Part shown: positions 53,595 to 62,818 of the stretch, piece after piece
Layout of the letters: the number at the start of each line of letters is the position of its first letter
Numbering within the stretch: position 1 is the first letter of the stretch
NCBI GenBank assembly: GCA_963667875.2
Contig: CAXXGC010000001.1
Coordinates: 1-64,000 of the forward strand
Source: JAEXOD01 sp963667875
GTDB lineage: Bacteria; Bacteroidota; Ignavibacteria; Ignavibacteriales; Melioribacteraceae
Length of the DNA: 64,000 nucleotides
Reading direction: 5' to 3'
The notes under the pieces: model-generated
The model's input: the letters and a program-made list of their open reading frames with translations, nothing else
The model's database searches: none
Told to the model about the DNA's origin: nothing
Made by a program: the position numbers and the translations under genes

Positions 53595-55055
53595 ATGAGT
53601 AGTCGAGTAATAAGTTTAGACCTAAATAGCGATCCTAAAACGATTTGGAGAAATTGCTTAAATATTATTAAAGATAATGTTCCGGCAATTACATACAACA
53701 CTTGGTTTTTACCAATTAAGCCTATCGAACTAACCAACAAAACATTAAAAATCCAAGTACCCAATAATTTTTTTATTGAGTGGATTGAGGAACATTACAA
53801 CGCTGTTATTAACAAGGCGGTAAAGTCAATTTTGGGTGAAAACGGAAATTTGATTTATATCATTTTGGAATCACACGAAGACGACGGTGAAGACGCCGGA
53901 TTAACAAAAAACGGCCAGCCGGTAGTTTTACAGGAACCCAAAGCTCCAAAAATTGAAGAAACCCCTGTTCATAATGTAAGTTCGTTTATGCAGAATAATG
54001 TAGAAGAAGAAGAACTTATTTTTAACAGCAATTTAAAGCCAAAATATCAGTTCGAAAATTATATTAAAGGTGAAAGCAATCAACTTGCGCGTGCTGCGGC
54101 TTTTGCGGTAAGTGAAAACCCAGGCGAAACTTCCTTTAACCCGTTATTTATTTATGGCGGAGTAGGTTTAGGCAAAACTCACCTTATTCAGGCAATTGGA
54201 AACAGAATTATTACCAAATATCCCGATAAAAACGTATTATATATTCCTTCAAGCGATTTCGCATCAAAATTTGTTGATGCAATTCAGTTAAATAAAGGAA
54301 ATGAGTTTTCTAACTTTTATAAAAGGATGGATGTATTAATAATAGATGATATACAATTTTTAGTAAACCGCGAAAAAACACAAGATTTGTTTTTTCATAT
54401 TTTTAATACATTACATCAACTTGGTAAACAAATTATTCTTTCCAGCGATAAACCGCCAAAAGATTTAAAAGGTTTAAATGAACGTTTAATTTCCAGATTT
54501 CAGTGGGGTTTATCGGCAGATATTCAACCGCCGGATTTTGAAACACGAATGGCTATATTAAAAAATAAAGCCGAAAAATTTGGTATTCAGCTTCAGCACG
54601 GACATATTGAATATATTGCCTATAATGTAACGTCAAATATCCGCGAACTTGAAGGCTGTTTAATTAAAGTTTTGGCAATTGCTTCTCTTGGTTCAAAAGA
54701 ACTTGATATGAATTCAATAAAAAAAATTGTTAAGGAGATTTCCACAACCCGTCAGGTTAACGTTTCTATCGATCAAATAACAAAAGCTGTTTGTGATTAT
54801 TTAAAAGTTGATGAAAATAAGGTTCGCGAAAAAAACAGAAGAAAAGAAGTTGTTCAAGCTCGTCAAATAGCAATGTATTTATCCAAAATAATTACCAAAT
54901 CATCTTTAAAAACTATTGGTTTGCATTTTGGCGGAAGAGATCATTCAACAGTAATTCATTCATTCGATTGTGTCACTCAGCTTCTTCAAGAAGATGCAAA
55001 TATTAAAGAAGTTGTTGAAAGCATAAAAAATAAAATAGAAATCAGTTCAACTTAA
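53595..55055 (+). CDS. dnaA: chromosomal replication initiator DnaA
   Basis: 486 residues with all four domains. Domain I (about 15-85, IWRNCLNIIKDNVPAITYNTWF) is the self-assembly part. Domain II is a charged linker (about 90-145). Domain III is AAA+ with Walker A GGVGLGKT (188-195) and Walker B LIIDDIQFL (248-256). Domain IV is the helix-turn-helix with the box-reading signature GGRDHST (446-452). DnaA binds boxes at the origin and opens the duplex. Two boxes lie in its upstream region. It is not followed by dnaN as in many genomes; the next gene, 6 nt later, encodes a secreted hydrolase-like protein. Confidence 0.98.
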   Translation: MSSRVISLDLNSDPKTIWRNCLNIIKDNVPAITYNTWFLPIKPIELTNKTLKIQVPNNFFIEWIEEHYNAVINKAVKSILGENGNLIYIILESHEDDGEDAGLTKNGQPVVLQEPKAPKIEETPVHNVSSFMQNNVEEEELIFNSNLKPKYQFENYIKGESNQLARAAAFAVSENPGETSFNPLFIYGGVGLGKTHLIQAIGNRIITKYPDKNVLYIPSSDFASKFVDAIQLNKGNEFSNFYKRMDVLIIDDIQFLVNREKTQDLFFHIFNTLHQLGKQIILSSDKPPKDLKGLNERLISRFQWGLSADIQPPDFETRMAILKNKAEKFGIQLQHGHIEYIAYNVTSNIRELEGCLIKVLAIASLGSKELDMNSIKKIVKEISTTRQVNVSIDQITKAVCDYLKVDENKVREKNRRKEVVQARQIAMYLSKIITKSSLKTIGLHFGGRDHSTVIHSFDCVTQLLQEDANIKEVVESIKNKIEISST

Positions 55056-55061
55056 TAGTAT

Positions 55062-55883
55062 ATGAAAAAAATATTTTTGTTGTTGGTATTTATTGCAAAT
55101 TGTTCCTACACTCAACAAGATACTCCGGTTGATCAATTCAATTGGACAAAGATAGGAAACGGTGTAAACTATACCGAAACCAATAATTCGGGCACGGCGG
55201 TTTTTATTGGTTTTGGAGGCTGGTCTGTTAAGCAAGAGTGGGCAAATAATTGGTGTAAAAATTTATATTTGGCTAAATTAAACTCTTTAGGAGTTAAATA
55301 TGTCTATTCGGTAAAAGGGCCGGATAGCCCATGTTACAACGAAAAAGAAGTTGATAACTTAAAACTTGCCGAAAGTTTAATTTCCCTTCTAAAAAACCAG
55401 CTTTTGCATAAAACAACTAAAATAATTGTAGCCGCTCATTCAAGCGGGGCATTTGTTGCGCATCAGCTTTTTCAAATTTTATATGGCAGCCAAAATTTAG
55501 ACTCCTTAAATATCACTTCTAATAAAATTATATATTTTAATTTGGATGGCGGAATTGGTGGTGGTGACTGTGGTTTTGAAATAAATCAAGTTACGGCAAA
55601 CAAACTTGCAAAAATTTACGGTGTTTATGCTTATGACGACAGTATAAAAGTTTATTCGCCAAATTATACCGATATGATTGAACTGGGAAAAATGTTTGGC
55701 TCAAAATCGGAATCTGTAAAAATTGATGTGTCCGGTTGCGGCTGTTCTGCCAAGTGGTGTGTACACGATGCTTTAATAATTAGGGCTCCTTATAAACCGA
55801 CTTCTTTTGACTTGATGAATGATTATAATAACATAAATCAAACCCGTCCGGTACAAACCGACTATTTGGATTTGTTAAAATAA
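55062..55883 (+). CDS. secreted alpha/beta-hydrolase-like protein
   Basis: A 273-residue exported protein (signal peptide about 1-18, NCSYTQQ). AAHSSGAFVAHQLF (near 124-137) has the form of a nucleophile elbow with Ala in place of the first Gly of GxSxG. LDGGIGGGD (near 166) and CVHDALII (near 232) could give the acid and His. Cys pairs (SGCGCSAKWC) suggest disulphides in an extracytoplasmic location. No close family was recognised, and a catalytic assignment is tentative. It begins 6 nt after dnaA stops and is probably read through from it. Confidence 0.55.
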   Translation: MKKIFLLLVFIANCSYTQQDTPVDQFNWTKIGNGVNYTETNNSGTAVFIGFGGWSVKQEWANNWCKNLYLAKLNSLGVKYVYSVKGPDSPCYNEKEVDNLKLAESLISLLKNQLLHKTTKIIVAAHSSGAFVAHQLFQILYGSQNLDSLNITSNKIIYFNLDGGIGGGDCGFEINQVTANKLAKIYGVYAYDDSIKVYSPNYTDMIELGKMFGSKSESVKIDVSGCGCSAKWCVHDALIIRAPYKPTSFDLMNDYNNINQTRPVQTDYLDLLK

Positions 55884-56020
55884 TAACTTAACAATCTGAT
55901 AAGCAAACATTAAAATCATCTTTATCCGCCAATCAAATATTATTTGTGATTAACTAATTATAATAATATTATTTTTATTATGTATATTCAAATTCAAAAA
56001 AAACAATCTACGGAAATGCC

Positions 56021-58225
56021 ATGAAAAAAAACTCCGCGCTGTTTATCTATATTTTTGCTTGTATTTTGTTGTATTCAGTTGTTACAAATGCACAAAACAA
56101 ACCGAAAATTGGATTAGTACTTTCCGGCGGAGGTGCAAAAGGGTTTGCCCATATAGGAGTATTAAAAGTATTGGAAAGTCAGGGCATAAAACCGGACTAT
56201 ATTGTTGGTACCAGTATTGGAAGTTTGGTAGGTGGATTATATTCCATTGGTTACACTCCTGCACAGCTTGAAGATTTAGTGTTAAACTTAAATTGGGCGG
56301 AATTATTATCCGATTATTTTCCTCGTGAATATACTTATATGTTTGAAAAAGAAGAGCAGGATAGATATCTTCTTTCGTTTTTAGTTGAAAAAGGAAAAGG
56401 TGTTAAATTGCCTGAGGGATTTATTCAGGGGCAAAACATAATGAATTTATTATGCAGGTTAACAGCAAAATATCATTCGGTTGATGATTTTAGCAAACTG
56501 CCAATTCCGTTTATGTGTGTTTCAAGCAACATTGCAAATGGTGAAGAGGTTGTAATTACAGGCGGATTTTTACCTGAAGCTTTATTTTCAAGTATGGCAA
56601 TGCCAACGGTTTTTGCACCTATCAAATTAGACGACAAACTTTTGGTTGACGGAGGGATTGTTAATAATTTTCCTGTTGATGTAATAAAAAAATTGGGAGT
56701 GGATGTTATAATTGGGGTTGACATTCAAACTAAACTTCTTGATAAAAAACAAATTAAAGATGTTACCGATGTAGCCGGACAGCTTACAACTTTATTAGGT
56801 AATGAAAAATATTTAATTAACAAAAAAGGATGTGATATTATTATTGAGCCCGATATTACCGGTTTTAGCACTGCTAGTTTTAATAAAGAAGCTGCAAGAG
56901 AGTTAATTGCAAAAGGAGAAGTTGCAGCTTTACTTCAAATTGATTCAATAAAAAGCAAACTTACCGGTTATACTTTTAATGATTCACTTATTAATAAAGG
57001 ATATGTTTTTAATGATACTTTGGCAATTAATAATATAGCGGTGAGCGGAATAAAAGAGACTAGTTTTGAATATATAATGGATAAAACAAACTTCAAATTT
57101 CCCGATGTTTACACTTTTGATAAAATTAACGAAGGTATAAAAAATTTGTACGGCACAAATACTTATAAAAAAATATATTATAAGTTTACCGGTGATGATA
57201 ATAATGTATTGCAGCTATATTTGGAGGAAAAACCTACGGATTATATAAATGCCGGATTTAACTATAATACAATTGATAAATCTTCAATTTTATTAAATTT
57301 AACATTACGTAATCAAATGTTTGGCGGTGCCAGGTTATCGGTTGATGTTATATTTTCCAAAAATACTACTATTAAATCATCGTTTCAGTTTATACAGGCA
57401 AATATGCCGGAAATTAGTGTCGAAGCCGAATATAAACAGCTCGATTTTGAAGTTTACGAAAAAAATAATAAAGTTGGTAATATAGATATTAATTATTATC
57501 GCGGCGATTTATCGATGATGGGAGTTACCGGAAATAATTATTTAATGGGTGCCGGCGGCAGAATTGAATATTATAATTTTACTCCATTTTTGGCAACGGA
57601 TTATTATAATACCGACATAACAAATGTGCATAAAAACTTTTTTAGTGTTTATGCAAAAATAAAATTTGATAATATGGATAATAAATATCTTCCTAAAAAG
57701 GGGAGCAATATATCGATGGAGTTTGACTATTTTGCTAATAAGTTTAGCAATCTATTTAACAGTACCAAAACAGCTGTTTTTGCTTATTCAATGCAGTCAG
57801 TAATCAGGTTGGGGAGTGATGTTCATTTAATGCCGGCTTTTTACGGCCGCTTAATTTTGGACGAAAATCAGGAACCGTTAAAAAGTAATTATTTGGGGGG
57901 GACAAAAGCCGTTCAGTATTTTGATTATAATTTGCCTTTTATAGGGATTAACAGAGGTACAATAGTTAAAGATAAAGTGATATTGGGTGATATAAAATTA
58001 CGACTGCGGATTAATGACGAGCAATATATAAGCGGAATTTTTAGTGCGGGTACAGATTTTACATATTTTAGAGATTGGCAGACAAAAGAGTTGTTTTACG
58101 GCTGGGGACTTAAATATTCGTATTATAGTATTATAGGTCCAATGGAAGTTAGTATCTCAAGTTCGGACTATACAAAAAAAGTTGATTATTTTATTAGTAT
58201 TGGCAAGTGGTTTAATAGTTTGTAG
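56021..58225 (+). CDS. patatin-like phospholipase with POTRA and outer-membrane barrel (type Vd-like)
   Basis: A 734-residue protein with a signal peptide (about 1-24, VTNAQN). The patatin domain (about 28-310) has the oxyanion loop SGGGAKGFAH (35-44), nucleophile S65 in GTSIGS, and the Asp of the catalytic dyad D210 in VDGGIVNNFP. A POTRA-like segment (about 320-395) and a beta-barrel of the surface-antigen/BamA type (about 400-734, many alternating strands, ending ISIGKWFNSL) follow. This layout is that of PlpD-type (type Vd) autotransporters, which display or secrete a lipase. It is monocistronic, with 137 bp to the gene before it and a terminator overlapping its stop. Confidence 0.9.
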   Translation: MKKNSALFIYIFACILLYSVVTNAQNKPKIGLVLSGGGAKGFAHIGVLKVLESQGIKPDYIVGTSIGSLVGGLYSIGYTPAQLEDLVLNLNWAELLSDYFPREYTYMFEKEEQDRYLLSFLVEKGKGVKLPEGFIQGQNIMNLLCRLTAKYHSVDDFSKLPIPFMCVSSNIANGEEVVITGGFLPEALFSSMAMPTVFAPIKLDDKLLVDGGIVNNFPVDVIKKLGVDVIIGVDIQTKLLDKKQIKDVTDVAGQLTTLLGNEKYLINKKGCDIIIEPDITGFSTASFNKEAARELIAKGEVAALLQIDSIKSKLTGYTFNDSLINKGYVFNDTLAINNIAVSGIKETSFEYIMDKTNFKFPDVYTFDKINEGIKNLYGTNTYKKIYYKFTGDDNNVLQLYLEEKPTDYINAGFNYNTIDKSSILLNLTLRNQMFGGARLSVDVIFSKNTTIKSSFQFIQANMPEISVEAEYKQLDFEVYEKNNKVGNIDINYYRGDLSMMGVTGNNYLMGAGGRIEYYNFTPFLATDYYNTDITNVHKNFFSVYAKIKFDNMDNKYLPKKGSNISMEFDYFANKFSNLFNSTKTAVFAYSMQSVIRLGSDVHLMPAFYGRLILDENQEPLKSNYLGGTKAVQYFDYNLPFIGINRGTIVKDKVILGDIKLRLRINDEQYISGIFSAGTDFTYFRDWQTKELFYGWGLKYSYYSIIGPMEVSISSSDYTKKVDYFISIGKWFNSL

Positions 58226-58248
58226 TTTTGAACAAACTATTATTTTTA
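58214..58248 (+). terminator. terminator overlapping the stop codon
   Basis: AATAGTTTGT (58214-58223) and ACAAACTATT (58232-58241), then ATTTTTA. The stem begins inside the last codons of the patatin gene. Confidence 0.75.
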
Positions 58249-58316
58249 TATTGTTGATTAAATAAAGGCTGTCGCAAAATTAATAAATTAGTGCTAAAAC
58301 CCAAAATGTTCTAATT

Positions 58317-58982
58317 TATAACCGTAACTCCGCTTTATTTAGGCACAATATATTACCAAAGGAAAATATTTAATCTATAAATGTACCGCTAATTTTGAAG
58401 CAGAGATTATTATTTTCCGAATTCCTTTGTTAATATTTTGCATTAGTAAATTTAATTGTATTTATTAAATTCTATTAATAATATTACTTTAAAATCAGGC
58501 CTAAAGGCCGAGTTGAGCAGTTGTTATCCCCACGCCCTAAAGGACGTGGTTATTCAAAATCCTTATAACTTATTATAAATAATGCGATAATGTTATTATA
58601 TCTCCCCGTTTAAATAACCCTAACCTAAAGTTTAGTAAACCAGCATTCATGCTGGGGGCTGGCGGAATAGATATAACGGGCTTTAGCCCTGATTCTTTTC
58701 CTCACTTTTTGGCTTAGGTGATTAACAATATCAAACTATTATTTTTTTAGCAAAATCTTTGGTTATCAAATATTTTGTGTGTTTTTATTATATATCAACA
58801 ATAATGTGGTATTTCTTGATTATGACAAAGGGTATTAATTTTACTAACATCTATTTGGTATGGAGAAAAATCCCGTGCCTATATATGCACATAATTTAAT
58901 ATTACAATTGACTTGTAAACCGTTACATCATAATCTATTAAAAGTATTTGTTGTGCCTAATTATTGGAAGTTACGGTTATAA
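58317..58982. mobile_element. 666-bp element with long terminal inverted repeats
   Basis: The left end (58317-58349) starts TTATAACCGTAACT and closes TAGGCACAA. The right end (58951-58982) is its inverted copy, starting TTGTGCCTAA and closing AGTTACGGTTATAA. The two arms agree except in the middle. There is no ORF inside. It contains a degraded copy of the IS1380-related MITE, so it is either the older host of that insertion or a compound non-autonomous element. No clear target duplication was seen. Confidence 0.65.
58491..58762. repeat. degraded second copy of the MITE
   Basis: It aligns with 19821-20074 from AAAATCAGGCCTAAAGGCC through the CCACG...CGTGG, CAGCA...TGCTG and GGGCTTTAGCCC hairpins to the right end (GCAAAATCTTTGG against GCAAAATTCAGG). 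An extra 19-nt hairpin module (TAACCTAAAGTTTAGTAAA, 58621-58639) is inserted before the CAGCA hairpin. The left terminal repeat is no longer recognisable. Confidence 0.75.
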
Positions 58983-59296
58983 TGCATGTCTTCAAAGACT
59001 GTGTAATTATAGGTTCAAATGTGGCACGGCTCTGCCGTTCTGGTAGTTTGTAGTGTTGCCGCGTTATTACAAATGTGGCACTTCTCTGAAGTGCTTACAA
59101 GGGAATAATAATACGATTACACACAATATTATAATAAGTTGCAAGCATTTAAATAACACCAACCAAAAGGTTGGTAAACCGAATTTATGCCGGTGTTTTA
59201 ACTAAGCCAAAATTGGGTTTTAACCCAAGAAAAATAAATTGGATGAAAACGAAGAAAATGAATATCAAACACATCATTCACAATTTATAATTGTTT

Positions 59297-59998
59297 TTAT
59301 AACGGAAATTCAAACAATATAAAATGGGAATTTTCAACAGCTGAAATATCTAAATTTTTCTCGTTTATTATTTCAAGCGAATCACCTTTAGTAATTAGAT
59401 TATTGTTTATGGATAACACGCCATCAATACAAAATATATAAATTCCGGATTTCTCTTTATCGGTTACATTAATTGTTTTTGCGGCATAAAGTTTTGATAA
59501 ATAAACTTCTATGTTTTGACTTACAAAAATAAGATCATCTGATTTTTGTTTAGCGGCAACTTTTACAAGTACGTTGTCTAAATTTTTATCTGCAATATTT
59601 AATTTTTGATAAGAAGGTGTAAGTCCTTTTGTATCAGGTAAAATCCAAATTTGTAACAAGTGAACGGCTTCATTATCGGAAGGATTAAATTCCGAATGGT
59701 AAACACCGGTACCTGCTGTCATTTTTTGTAACTCATTTGAATTAATTATTTCACTCGTTCCGGTACTGTCGGCATGTTCAAGTTGACCTGAAATTATATA
59801 AGTTATAATTTCCATATTTGCATGTGGATGAGTGGGAAATCCGCCATTTGCTGCAATGTAATCGTCATTAAAAACTCTAATAGGCCCGAATGCCATTTTT
59901 GACCGATCATAATAGTTCCCAAATGAGAATCCGTGATAACTTTTAAGCCAATCAATTTCAGTTTTTCCTCTTTCTTCGCTTTTGTTGACCGTCAGCAT
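59297..59998 (-). CDS. pirin family protein
   Basis: A 233-residue bicupin. The metal ligands of the YhhW/pirin type are all in place: H57 and H59 (PTHPHANMEIITY), H101 and E103 (GVYHSEFN). Known relatives bind iron or another metal and include quercetin 2,3-dioxygenases and redox-sensing regulators. The specific role here is unknown. It is the last gene of a marR-doxX-pirin operon, starting 1 nt after the doxX stop, which suggests a response to quinones, phenolics or oxidative stress. The length is typical. Confidence 0.9.
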   Translation of the reverse strand: MLTVNKSEERGKTEIDWLKSYHGFSFGNYYDRSKMAFGPIRVFNDDYIAANGGFPTHPHANMEIITYIISGQLEHADSTGTSEIINSNELQKMTAGTGVYHSEFNPSDNEAVHLLQIWILPDTKGLTPSYQKLNIADKNLDNVLVKVAAKQKSDDLIFVSQNIEVYLSKLYAAKTINVTDKEKSGIYIFCIDGVLSINNNLITKGDSLEIINEKNLDISAVENSHFILFEFPL

Positions 59999-59999
59999 T

Positions 60000-60449
60000 T
60001 TATTTATCCTCTTTTTTAGATTTTTCTAATTGATCTAAAATTAGTTTATCAACGCTTAAACAACCCGGGCCGCTTAAAAATATAACAACAGATATAAATA
60101 ATAATGTTAAAACATATTCAAACCCGTTAGGTAATAAAAATCCTGCCGGAAAATGTACACTCATTGCAACCAGCATTGTAATAGTAATACCAAGTGCTGC
60201 CGGACGTGTTAATAATCCAAAAATTAAAGCAATACCGCCTAAAAATTCGGTAAAAGCAGCAACATATCCCCAAAATGTCGGGATCCCCAAATTTTGTTGT
60301 AAATATGCAACCGTATTTTCCAAGCCGTAACCACCAAACCAACCCATTACTTTTTGCGAGCCATGTACAAAAAATACTACACCCAATATTACCCGAAGTA
60401 ATAATATTAAAACAGAACTGTTTACAAAGTTTTTATATAATAATTTCAT
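60000..60449 (-). CDS. DoxX family membrane protein
   Basis: A 149-residue protein with four membrane helices (about 13-33, 52-82, 84-102 and 108-128). The family signature is RVILGVVFFVHGSQKVMGWFGGYGL and the following FWGYVAAFTEFLGGIALIFGLLTRPAALGI. DoxX-like proteins are poorly characterised membrane partners in redox or thiol stress. The start overlaps the marR stop by 4 nt (ATGA type coupling), and the pirin gene follows 1 nt later. Confidence 0.9.
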   Translation of the reverse strand: MKLLYKNFVNSSVLILLLRVILGVVFFVHGSQKVMGWFGGYGLENTVAYLQQNLGIPTFWGYVAAFTEFLGGIALIFGLLTRPAALGITITMLVAMSVHFPAGFLLPNGFEYVLTLLFISVVIFLSGPGCLSVDKLILDQLEKSKKEDK

Positions 60450-60913
60450 TGTTTTACCTCTTTTGTGTTTATTGTGTTTAATCCTAGTTTTTTAAGCAAT
60501 ACGCCAAGTAATTCTTGTTCGCTGCTTGATAATACATTCATTTTTTCGGTAATAAATTGCTCGTGTTTAGGAAAAACCGACTCAATTAATTGTTTACCTT
60601 TTTCGCTCAATTCAATACTTAAAGCACGTCTATCGGTTTTAATTTTTACGCGGTTAATTAATTCCTGTTTTTCAAGGTTATCAAGAACCACAGTCATATT
60701 ACCACCGGTAATTAAAATTTTATCGCATATTTTCCCAATTGTCATAGGGCCTAAATGAAATAAGGCTTCTAAAACACCAAATTGGGATGGAGTTAATCCA
60801 TAACTGCTTATCTCTTCGTTTGCACTCTTATTAAATGTATTAAAAGCGCGCGCTAATTTAATCCATGTTTTAAGTGCAAGTTGTGTTTTTTCGTTTTTTA
60901 TATAGCTGTTCAT
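60446..60913 (-). CDS. MarR-family transcriptional regulator
   Basis: 155 residues with a winged helix-turn-helix: GLTPSQFGVLEALFHLGPMTIGKICDKILITGGNMTVVLDNLEKQELINRVKIKTDRRALSIELSEKGKQLI. MarR proteins repress by dimer binding to palindromes and are released by small phenolic or oxidant ligands. It heads the marR-doxX-pirin operon and is therefore probably autoregulatory through the 149-bp region shared with the divergent HEAT gene. No exact operator was picked out in that very A/T-rich gap. Confidence 0.93.
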   Translation of the reverse strand: MNSYIKNEKTQLALKTWIKLARAFNTFNKSANEEISSYGLTPSQFGVLEALFHLGPMTIGKICDKILITGGNMTVVLDNLEKQELINRVKIKTDRRALSIELSEKGKQLIESVFPKHEQFITEKMNVLSSSEQELLGVLLKKLGLNTINTKEVKQ

Positions 60914-61062
60914 AATATTTTGATATAGTATAATAATAATTAATAATATTTAAGTTTAAAATAATATAAATAAGACATAATGTCAAGTTTAATTTTATAT
61001 TTTTTTATTGTTTTGTTCAACAATTGGCCTTAAATTTATAAATTAAAAATATAGAGTATAAA

Positions 61063-61698
61063 ATGAGTATACTTGAAAAGCTGTCGGCGTTAAATGATAA
61101 AAACAATAATTTTTTGGAAAAAGAATTGGCGGCCGAGTTGTTCAAAACTAAAAACGCAGCAGATATACAAGAACTTGTAATTAATTTGGATAACAAAAAC
61201 AAAAAAATACAAAGCAATTGTATAAAAACATTATACGAAATTGGCGAGATGGGCGGTGGAAGTTTAATTGCGGAATATTGTGAAAACTTTGGGGGATTGC
61301 TGATAAATAAAAATAACCGATTGGTGTGGGGTGCTGTTACTGCTTTAAATACAATTGTTAAATTTAATCCTGATGGAGTATATAATTTATTAGATATAAT
61401 TGTTAAAGCGGTTAATCAGGGTTCTGTAATAACAATTGATAACGGAGTTGGAATATTTTCGCAATTAGCAGTTTACTCAAAATGTGAAAAAGAAAGTTTA
61501 GTTCATCTATTTAATATATTAAATACCTGTCCAATTAAACAATTTCCTATGTATATTGAAAAATCCGAAAAATGTATAAATAAAAACAATGTTAATCGGT
61601 TTATTAATATTATTGATCAAAAATATGAATTATTGGAAAAAGATACCCAGAAAAAAAGAGTATCCAAAGTGTTAAAAAAAATACAAAAATTACTATAG
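61063..61698 (+). CDS. HEAT-repeat-like protein upstream of alkC
   Basis: A 211-residue helical protein with HEAT/ARM-like repeats (for example IQELVINLDNKNKKIQSNCIKTLYEIGEMGG and RLVWGAVTALNTIVKFNPDGVYNLLDIIVKAV). No catalytic motif and no signal peptide. It lies 7 nt before the AlkC-type gene, so it is very likely co-transcribed and a functional partner or a reduced relative of the same superhelical fold. It is divergent from marR. Confidence 0.7.
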   Translation: MSILEKLSALNDKNNNFLEKELAAELFKTKNAADIQELVINLDNKNKKIQSNCIKTLYEIGEMGGGSLIAEYCENFGGLLINKNNRLVWGAVTALNTIVKFNPDGVYNLLDIIVKAVNQGSVITIDNGVGIFSQLAVYSKCEKESLVHLFNILNTCPIKQFPMYIEKSEKCINKNNVNRFINIIDQKYELLEKDTQKKRVSKVLKKIQKLL

Positions 61699-61705
61699 GT
61701 AAATT

Positions 61706-62818
61706 ATGCCGGAGCCATTAAAAAATTTAATTAATGATGAGTTTTTTAGTTATTTAAATAATGTTTTAGTAACAACTGTTAAAAACTTTGATGAAAAACA
61801 ATTTATGAATGTTGTTTACGATGAAAATTGGAAAAACAGAGAATTAAAAGATCGTACTAAACATATTGCATTTGCGTTAAAAACAGTATTAAATGATACT
61901 TATGAAAATAATGTAAAAAATTTGTTAAATGTGTTAAATGTTGTAAAAAAGCAAAAACTAACCGTAAGCGGAATAGGTCTTTTATTTTTCCCCGAATTTA
62001 TTGAACTATTTGGTTTGGAAAACTACGACTTATCAGTAAAAGCAATGGAAGAAATAACACAACTTATGAGTTGTGAATTTGCAGTAAGGCAGTTTATTAT
62101 TAAATATCCCGATAAAATGATGAAACAGATGCTTGAGTGGTCAAAACATAAAAACTTCCACGTTAGAAGATTATCAAGCGAAGGTTGCAGACCACGGTTG
62201 CCATGGGCAGTTGCTTTGCCCGAATTTAAAAAAGATCCGGGTTTAATTGTACCGATTTTGGAAAATTTAAAAAATGATGATTTTGAATTTGTACGAAAAA
62301 GTGTAGCGAATAATTTAAATGATATTTCTAAGGATAATCCAAAAGTTGTATTGGAAATAATTAAAAGATGGAAAGGGACAAGTGCTAATACCGATTGGAT
62401 AATAAAACATGGATGCCGTACTTTATTAAAAAACGCTAACGAACAAACTTACGAGTTTTTTGGTATTTCCGATAAAACAAATTGTATTGTTAAAGATTTT
62501 GCAATTGGAAAAGATAATATTAGTATTGGAGATAAATTATCATTTAGTTTTAAAGTGTTAAATAGCGGAAAAGAATCGGAAAAATTAAGACTGGAATATG
62601 CTGTTTATTATATGAAATCGAATGGAAAACAAAACAGAAAGCTATTTAAAATTGCCGAAAATATTATCAAACCTTTGGAAAGTTTGAATTACAAAAAAGA
62701 ACAATCATTTAAAGATTTTACAACACGTAAACATTATTTAGGCGAACATAAAATAAGTATTGTTGCTAACGGAAAAGAAACTGAAGGAATAAAATTTAAT
62801 TTAATACAGACAAAATAA
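61706..62818 (+). CDS. alkC: AlkC-type DNA alkylation-repair protein
   Basis: A 370-residue HEAT-like DNA glycosylase of the AlkC/AlkD superfamily. The hallmark segment HVRRLSSEGCRPRLPWA is near residues 150-166, followed by ILENLKNDDFEFVRKSVANNLNDISKDNP. The C-terminal about 95 residues (KDFAIGKDNISIGDKLSFSFKVLNSG onward) form an Ig-like domain, as known for AlkC. These enzymes remove N3- or N7-alkylated purines from DNA. It is second in a two-gene operon with a HEAT protein. The stop is directly adjacent to the convergent histidine kinase stop. Confidence 0.9.
   Translation: MPEPLKNLINDEFFSYLNNVLVTTVKNFDEKQFMNVVYDENWKNRELKDRTKHIAFALKTVLNDTYENNVKNLLNVLNVVKKQKLTVSGIGLLFFPEFIELFGLENYDLSVKAMEEITQLMSCEFAVRQFIIKYPDKMMKQMLEWSKHKNFHVRRLSSEGCRPRLPWAVALPEFKKDPGLIVPILENLKNDDFEFVRKSVANNLNDISKDNPKVVLEIIKRWKGTSANTDWIIKHGCRTLLKNANEQTYEFFGISDKTNCIVKDFAIGKDNISIGDKLSFSFKVLNSGKESEKLRLEYAVYYMKSNGKQNRKLFKIAENIIKPLESLNYKKEQSFKDFTTRKHYLGEHKISIVANGKETEGIKFNLIQTK

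Larger units (their letters stand above)
58226..59296. repeat. 1.07-kb gene-free repeat mosaic
   Basis: No credible gene. It holds an element with 33-bp inverted ends (58317-58982), a degraded MITE copy inside it (58491-58762), two variants of an AAATGTGGCAC hairpin (59017-59040, 59070-59096) and further hairpins (CCAACC/GGTTGG at 59159-59174; a CAAAATTGGG type at 59210-59230). Confidence 0.75.

Noticed and set aside
58226..59296. Decayed transposase gene inside the inverted repeats
   Set aside because: No frame on either strand gives a transposase-like segment; stops are dense throughout.
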